64,000 bases of DNA from Owenweeksia sp048267305 (lineage in GTDB: Bacteria > Bacteroidota > Bacteroidia > Flavobacteriales > Schleiferiaceae), in contig JBLWXT010000023.1 in assembly GCA_048267305.1 (NCBI GenBank), positions 1 to 64,000 on the forward strand, given 5' to 3'. Position numbers and translations under genes: made by a program. Positions 60,631 to 64,000 of the stretch are shown piece by piece (position 1 is the first letter of the stretch; every line of letters begins with the position of its first letter). Under the pieces are notes generated by a model. The model had not been told where the DNA came from. It did not search any database and worked only from the letters and a program-made list of their open reading frames with translations.

Positions 60631-62043
60631 ATGGAAGAAGTAGTATCAGACATCCCCCTAATAACCAATGATGCCGTAGTATTTGGTATTTTAATTGGCC
60701 TGTTGTTGCTCATTTTTAAAACCACCGAGCTTCCCGGTTTTAAAAAGTTTTACAAAGTGATTCCTGCACTATTACTGTGTTATTTTTTACCATCACTCTT
60801 TAGCACATTTGGTATTATCTCTCCAAAATGGGTAGACATGAGTGCTGCCATGAACGCACTAACCGAAAGCGGCTTTGATCTTAGTGGAGTTACAAGTTTT
60901 AAAGACTTTAAAAACTTCGTTCTTATCAATGAAATAAACCCCGAGCTCATTGATCCCTTTATAGGAAAATCTCAGCTATACTTTGTGGCCAGCCGCTATT
61001 TACTGCCAGCCAGTTTGGTATTACTTACGTTGAGTATCAACCTCAAGGAAGTATTTAAACTAGGGCCAAAAGCCCTGATCATGTTTGTTACAGGTACTAT
61101 AGGTGTAATAATTGGCGGCCCATTGGCTATCCTTTTATTCTCAAGTATTGCACCCGATATTGTTGGTGGAGTAGCTCCAAATGAAGTATGGCGTGGAATG
61201 ACCACCATTGCCGGCAGCTGGATTGGCGGTGGTGCCAATCAATTGGCGATGTACGAAATTTTTAAGGAAGGCGAGGCCAATCTGATTTCTGGCGGCATGT
61301 TTAGTATGATGATCACTGTAGACATTATAGTGGCTGAAGTATGGATGTTCTTTCTGTTACTTGGTGTAGGCAAAGCTGTTAAAATTGATAAATTCTTCAA
61401 GGCCGATGCCTCAGCCGTTGAAACCCTTAAAAACCACATGCAGGAGTTTAGTGAACGTACAGCTCGCATTCCTAGTTTTACCGATTTGATGGTAATTATA
61501 GGAATTGGCCTTGGGTTTACGGGCTTAGCGCATCTTGGCGCAGATATGATTGCCCCCTGGATCAAAACCCACGCGCCCTATTTGGCAGAAACATTTAGTT
61601 TAGGCTCTGGATTTTTCTGGCTAATAGTACTGGCCACCACCTTTGGAATCGCCATGAGCTTCACCAAGGCCCGAAACTATGAAGGTGCCGGTGCCAGTAA
61701 AATGGGTAGTGTTTTCATTTATATTTTAGTAGCTACTATTGGTATGAAAATGAATGTACTTGCTATTTTGGACAACCCCGGAATATTCCTGGTTGGCCTT
61801 ACATGGATGATTGTACACGTAGTATTATTGGTGATTGTAGCAAAGCTGATAAAGGCTCCATTCTTCTTTTTAGCAGTAGGTAGCAAAGCCAACATTGGTG
61901 GTGCCGCATCGGCTCCGGTTGTGGCAGCCGCTTTCCACCCAAGCTTAGCACCTGTTGGAGTTTTACTGGCCGTTTTGGGTTATGCACTTGGTACCTATGG
62001 GGCTCTAATTTGCGGATATCTAATGCAGGCCGTTGCGCCATAA
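60631..62043 (+). CDS. DUF819-family membrane protein
   Basis: A 470-residue protein with about ten to twelve hydrophobic helices (AVVFGILIGLLLLIFKT, VIGIGLGFTGLAHLGADMI, VGVLLAVLGYALGTYGALICGY). Conserved glycine-rich helices and the loop ATIGMKMNVLAIL match the DUF819 family of predicted secondary transporters. There is no nucleotide-binding domain. It probably shares a transcript with mutS2. The substrate is unknown. Confidence 0.8.
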   Translation: MEEVVSDIPLITNDAVVFGILIGLLLLIFKTTELPGFKKFYKVIPALLLCYFLPSLFSTFGIISPKWVDMSAAMNALTESGFDLSGVTSFKDFKNFVLINEINPELIDPFIGKSQLYFVASRYLLPASLVLLTLSINLKEVFKLGPKALIMFVTGTIGVIIGGPLAILLFSSIAPDIVGGVAPNEVWRGMTTIAGSWIGGGANQLAMYEIFKEGEANLISGGMFSMMITVDIIVAEVWMFFLLLGVGKAVKIDKFFKADASAVETLKNHMQEFSERTARIPSFTDLMVIIGIGLGFTGLAHLGADMIAPWIKTHAPYLAETFSLGSGFFWLIVLATTFGIAMSFTKARNYEGAGASKMGSVFIYILVATIGMKMNVLAILDNPGIFLVGLTWMIVHVVLLVIVAKLIKAPFFFLAVGSKANIGGAASAPVVAAAFHPSLAPVGVLLAVLGYALGTYGALICGYLMQAVAP

Positions 62044-62066
62044 ATGTTCAACTCCAGCTTTGGGTT

Positions 62067-62336
62067 ATGAAAACAGCACTTTATATTCTGTCCTTCCTTA
62101 GCGTGATGAGCTTATCTGCTCAGATGAACGGAACATATATTATTGGAAGTTCCCCTTCTGATTTTCCATCCTTACAGGATGCTCGAGATAGCATATTCTT
62201 TGGCGGCACTTCAGGCCCTGTGACACTTACATTAAAACCCGGAAACTACACCTCTACTCTTCCTTCGTTTGGTTCAGATTGCATATCTGCCCTCTGGATT
62301 TTATTTACTAAAAGTTTATGGACAAAATTTCAGTAA
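62067..62336 (+). pseudogene. N-terminal remnant of a T9SS-type surface protein
   Basis: An 89-codon fragment from the ATG at 62067, with a signal peptide (MKTALYILSFLSVMSLSAQ) and then GTYIIGSSPSDFPSLQDARD and GPVTLTLKPGNYTSTLP. This is the usual start of large Bacteroidota secreted proteins, which continue for many hundreds of residues. Here it stops after about 70 recognisable residues and its end overlaps the M28 peptidase start by 19 nt. It looks like a remnant after a deletion. A longer in-frame start (62010) lies within the DUF819 gene and is not credible. Confidence 0.6.
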
Positions 62337-63721
62337 TACCTTTAAGGTTAAATAAGGTTATTCTTATTCTGATCTTATCAGCATATTTTTACCCCACTTT
62401 GGCCCAAGACACCCTAAGTGATGCCTCGGCCTTAAAGAAAATATACTCCACCGCACTTACCGAAAACAAAGGTTATGAGTGGCTAACACAGCTCACTACT
62501 ATTGGTAGCCGCCTTACCGGCAGCGATCAGGCTACGGATGCCGTTCTTTACTTCAAAAATATAGCGGATTCGCTGGGTTTTAAAACCCAACTTCAGGAGG
62601 TAAAAGTACCTCATTGGGTACGTGGCCCTAAAGAAATGGCCTACTACAGCCTGGGCGATAAGAGGTATTACATGCGATGTACCGCACTTGGCGGATCGGT
62701 AGGCACGCCAACAGAAGGCATCACAGCTCCTATAATTGAAATAACGTCTTTTGAGCAACTGGACGCCATGGAAGACGAGCTAAAAGGTAAAATTGCCTTC
62801 TTCAACATCAAGATGGATCCGTCATTTATCAATACCTTCTTCTCCTATTCGAGCGCGGTAAAGCAACGCTATGCCGGGGCTGTGGAAGCTTCCAAAAAAG
62901 GTGCTATTGCTGTTGTAACCCGATCTCTTAGCGCCACCATAAATGAATACCCTCATACGGGAAGCATGACCTATAAGGGAGCATTCAGGCAAATCCCCGC
63001 TGTGTCTATAAGTACTGCAGATGCTGAGTTGCTAAGCCAACACCTGCAAACCAGGTCCGTTGATTTTTTTATGCGAATGCAGTGTGAAATGAGGGATAGT
63101 GTGGTATCATATAACCTTATTGCCGATATGCCCGGAACCTCAAAAGCAGACGAAATTATTTTGATTGGAGGCCATATAGACTCATGGGATCTGGGAACCG
63201 GTGCTCATGATGATGGTGCCGGCTGCATGCATTCCCTTGAAGCTGCATGGTTGTTAAAACAAACCGGTCTTTTACCCTCCCGCACCATAAGGGTTGTATT
63301 TTTTATGAATGAGGAATTCGGGCTAAACGGAGCCAGCGTTTACGCAAAGGCTTTTAATACCGAAGAATTTAAACACGTTGTAGCCATGGAATCCGATGCA
63401 GGAGGCTTTACCCCTCGCGGGATAAGTATTGTTGCTCCGGATGCCGAAACAGAGCGCATCAGGGGATTCAGAAATCTGTTTGAGCCATATGGCGTGCATC
63501 AGTTTAGCCAAACAGGTTCAGGAGCAGACATTGGAAAGCTATATAACCCCGACCTTGTGATGATTGGCCTGAGACCCGACAACCATAGATACTTCGAAAT
63601 TCATCACTCTGCTAAAGATGTACTCGAATCCGTAAATCCAAGAGAATTAGAAATGGGCTCTGCTACCATGGCGGCCCTGATTTATCTTCTGGATAAACAC
63701 AACATCGTGCGGAAATTTTAA
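62318..63721 (+). CDS. M28-family metallopeptidase (carboxypeptidase Q-like)
   Basis: A 467-residue zinc peptidase. An N-terminal signal-like helix (LNKVILILILSAYFYPTLAQ) precedes a region with SRLTGSDQAT (about 68-77). A PA-type insert with GKIAFFNIKMDPSF follows. The metal centre is formed by HIDSWDLGTGAHDDGAG (two ligands and the bridging Asp), MNEEFGLNGA (catalytic Glu), ESDAGGF, and the late His in EIHHSAKDV. This pattern resembles the human plasma glutamate carboxypeptidase (CPQ) group. It lacks a T9SS tail and is probably periplasmic. A weak hairpin (63743-63767) follows. Confidence 0.92.
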   Translation: MDKISVIPLRLNKVILILILSAYFYPTLAQDTLSDASALKKIYSTALTENKGYEWLTQLTTIGSRLTGSDQATDAVLYFKNIADSLGFKTQLQEVKVPHWVRGPKEMAYYSLGDKRYYMRCTALGGSVGTPTEGITAPIIEITSFEQLDAMEDELKGKIAFFNIKMDPSFINTFFSYSSAVKQRYAGAVEASKKGAIAVVTRSLSATINEYPHTGSMTYKGAFRQIPAVSISTADAELLSQHLQTRSVDFFMRMQCEMRDSVVSYNLIADMPGTSKADEIILIGGHIDSWDLGTGAHDDGAGCMHSLEAAWLLKQTGLLPSRTIRVVFFMNEEFGLNGASVYAKAFNTEEFKHVVAMESDAGGFTPRGISIVAPDAETERIRGFRNLFEPYGVHQFSQTGSGADIGKLYNPDLVMIGLRPDNHRYFEIHHSAKDVLESVNPRELEMGSATMAALIYLLDKHNIVRKF

Positions 63722-63742
63722 CACCAAAACATAATCATTAAA

Positions 63743-63767
63743 AAAAAGCAATCGAAAATGGCTTTTT
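63743..63767 (+). terminator. Weak hairpin after the M28 peptidase
   Basis: AAAAAGC (63743-63749) pairs with GCTTTTT (63761-63767) over 7 bp, with an 11-nt loop. It is A/T-rich and of low stability. Confidence 0.35.
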
Positions 63768-63943
63768 ACAATGCATGGGTTGGTCATTTCAAAAAATATT
63801 TCCAGATATTTTAGCATCAGATAGCTCAACACATACTTGATTTACAACAGCTTACCTCCAAATATTGTAATCCTCTATGTTAACATCAAATAAAATGCAC
63901 ATTTTGCCATAAACTTATAAGCATTTAGCTTAATTTTACCACA

Positions 63944-64000
63944 GGTTAAGGTTTGGTTAATTGTTTTGATTTATTCAAAACAGAAGGGAGGCACTCGCCT
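63944..64000 (+). other. 20-nt terminator-lead motif at the window end
   Basis: GGTTAAGGTTTGGTTAATTG at 63944-63963 is identical, on the plus strand, to the lead of the first efflux terminator (minus strand of 42673-42692). It is followed after an AT-rich stretch by GGGAGGCACTCGCCT, which looks like the first part of a hairpin cut by the window end. It may be part of the same terminator-like element family. Confidence 0.45.

Noticed and set aside
62010..62066. Upstream start of the truncated secreted protein
   Set aside because: It lies inside the DUF819 coding sequence; the ATG at 62067 directly precedes a proper signal peptide.

Overview
This window is a chromosomal segment of a Bacteroidota bacterium, most likely a marine-type member of the Flavobacteriales. 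Several things seen directly point there. There are type IX secretion (T9SS) C-terminal sorting domains of both the type A and type B (gliding-motility/CHU_C) kinds, and a free-standing GldM-C-like protein. One TonB receptor carries an N-terminal carboxypeptidase-like regulatory domain. Promoters read TAnnTTTG, the Bacteroidota -7 element, and usable Shine-Dalgarno sequences are scarce. Gene neighbourhoods such as DUF6427/DUF6341/purD and pdxA-DUF177-rpmF-plsX-fabH-accB-accC are typical of the group. I saw no tRNA, rRNA, CRISPR array, prophage or complete insertion sequence. Base composition and coding style look uniform, so this is mostly core genome with a few degraded or repeated pieces.

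Layout. 1-100: short palindromic GC-rich repeats. 100-4900 (minus): GldM-C-like exported protein, then a module of disulfide oxidoreductase, purine nucleoside phosphorylase and two glycosyltransferases of the TIGR04282/TIGR04283 (arsenosugar-associated) type, then an orphan receiver. 5176-10562: dprA, a TonB-dependent receptor and a T9SS-A secreted protein. 10713-13795: ECF sigma factor, an anti-sigma-like/beta-barrel fusion protein, and an HU-like/SPOR membrane protein. 13836-18390: thioesterase, DUF6427, a 57-residue membrane protein, purD and gdhA. 18559-24903: haem lipoprotein plus barrel protein, gatC, a lipoprotein, plsC, trpS and lepA. 25100-29979: two tandem, closely related T9SS-B surface proteins. 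30164-37316 (minus): eight-gene operon pepA-pdxA-DUF177-rpmF-plsX-fabH-accB-accC for lipid precursor synthesis, with L32 and PLP synthesis. 37466-42403: a third T9SS-B protein, ribE and a compact dxs. 42696-49268 (minus): tetR-tolC-adaptor-RND efflux operon with its own operator-like dyad and a duplicated terminator. 49468-56038: asnS, rpoN, a PAP2-like protein, a frameshifted barrel gene and lysS. 56196-58184 (minus): LruC-domain protein and partner lipoprotein. 58388-63721: Smr-less mutS2, a DUF819 transporter-like protein, a T9SS-protein remnant and an M28 peptidase.

The most interesting points are: (1) the partial arsenosugar-like module, whose nucleoside phosphorylase carries an Asp at the purine-selectivity position; (2) a 60-bp terminator element present twice behind the efflux operon, with its 20-nt lead sequence recurring at the window end; (3) an outer-membrane barrel gene whose two halves are joined across a run of nine A/T; (4) a Dxs about 60 residues shorter than usual between its catalytic His and Glu; (5) a sigma factor followed by a protein that seems to join an anti-sigma-like segment to an outer-membrane barrel; (6) a LruC system split into two genes; (7) a clean TetR-type operator dyad over the efflux promoter. 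None is proven to be a new system. They are hypotheses from reading the sequence without database searches.
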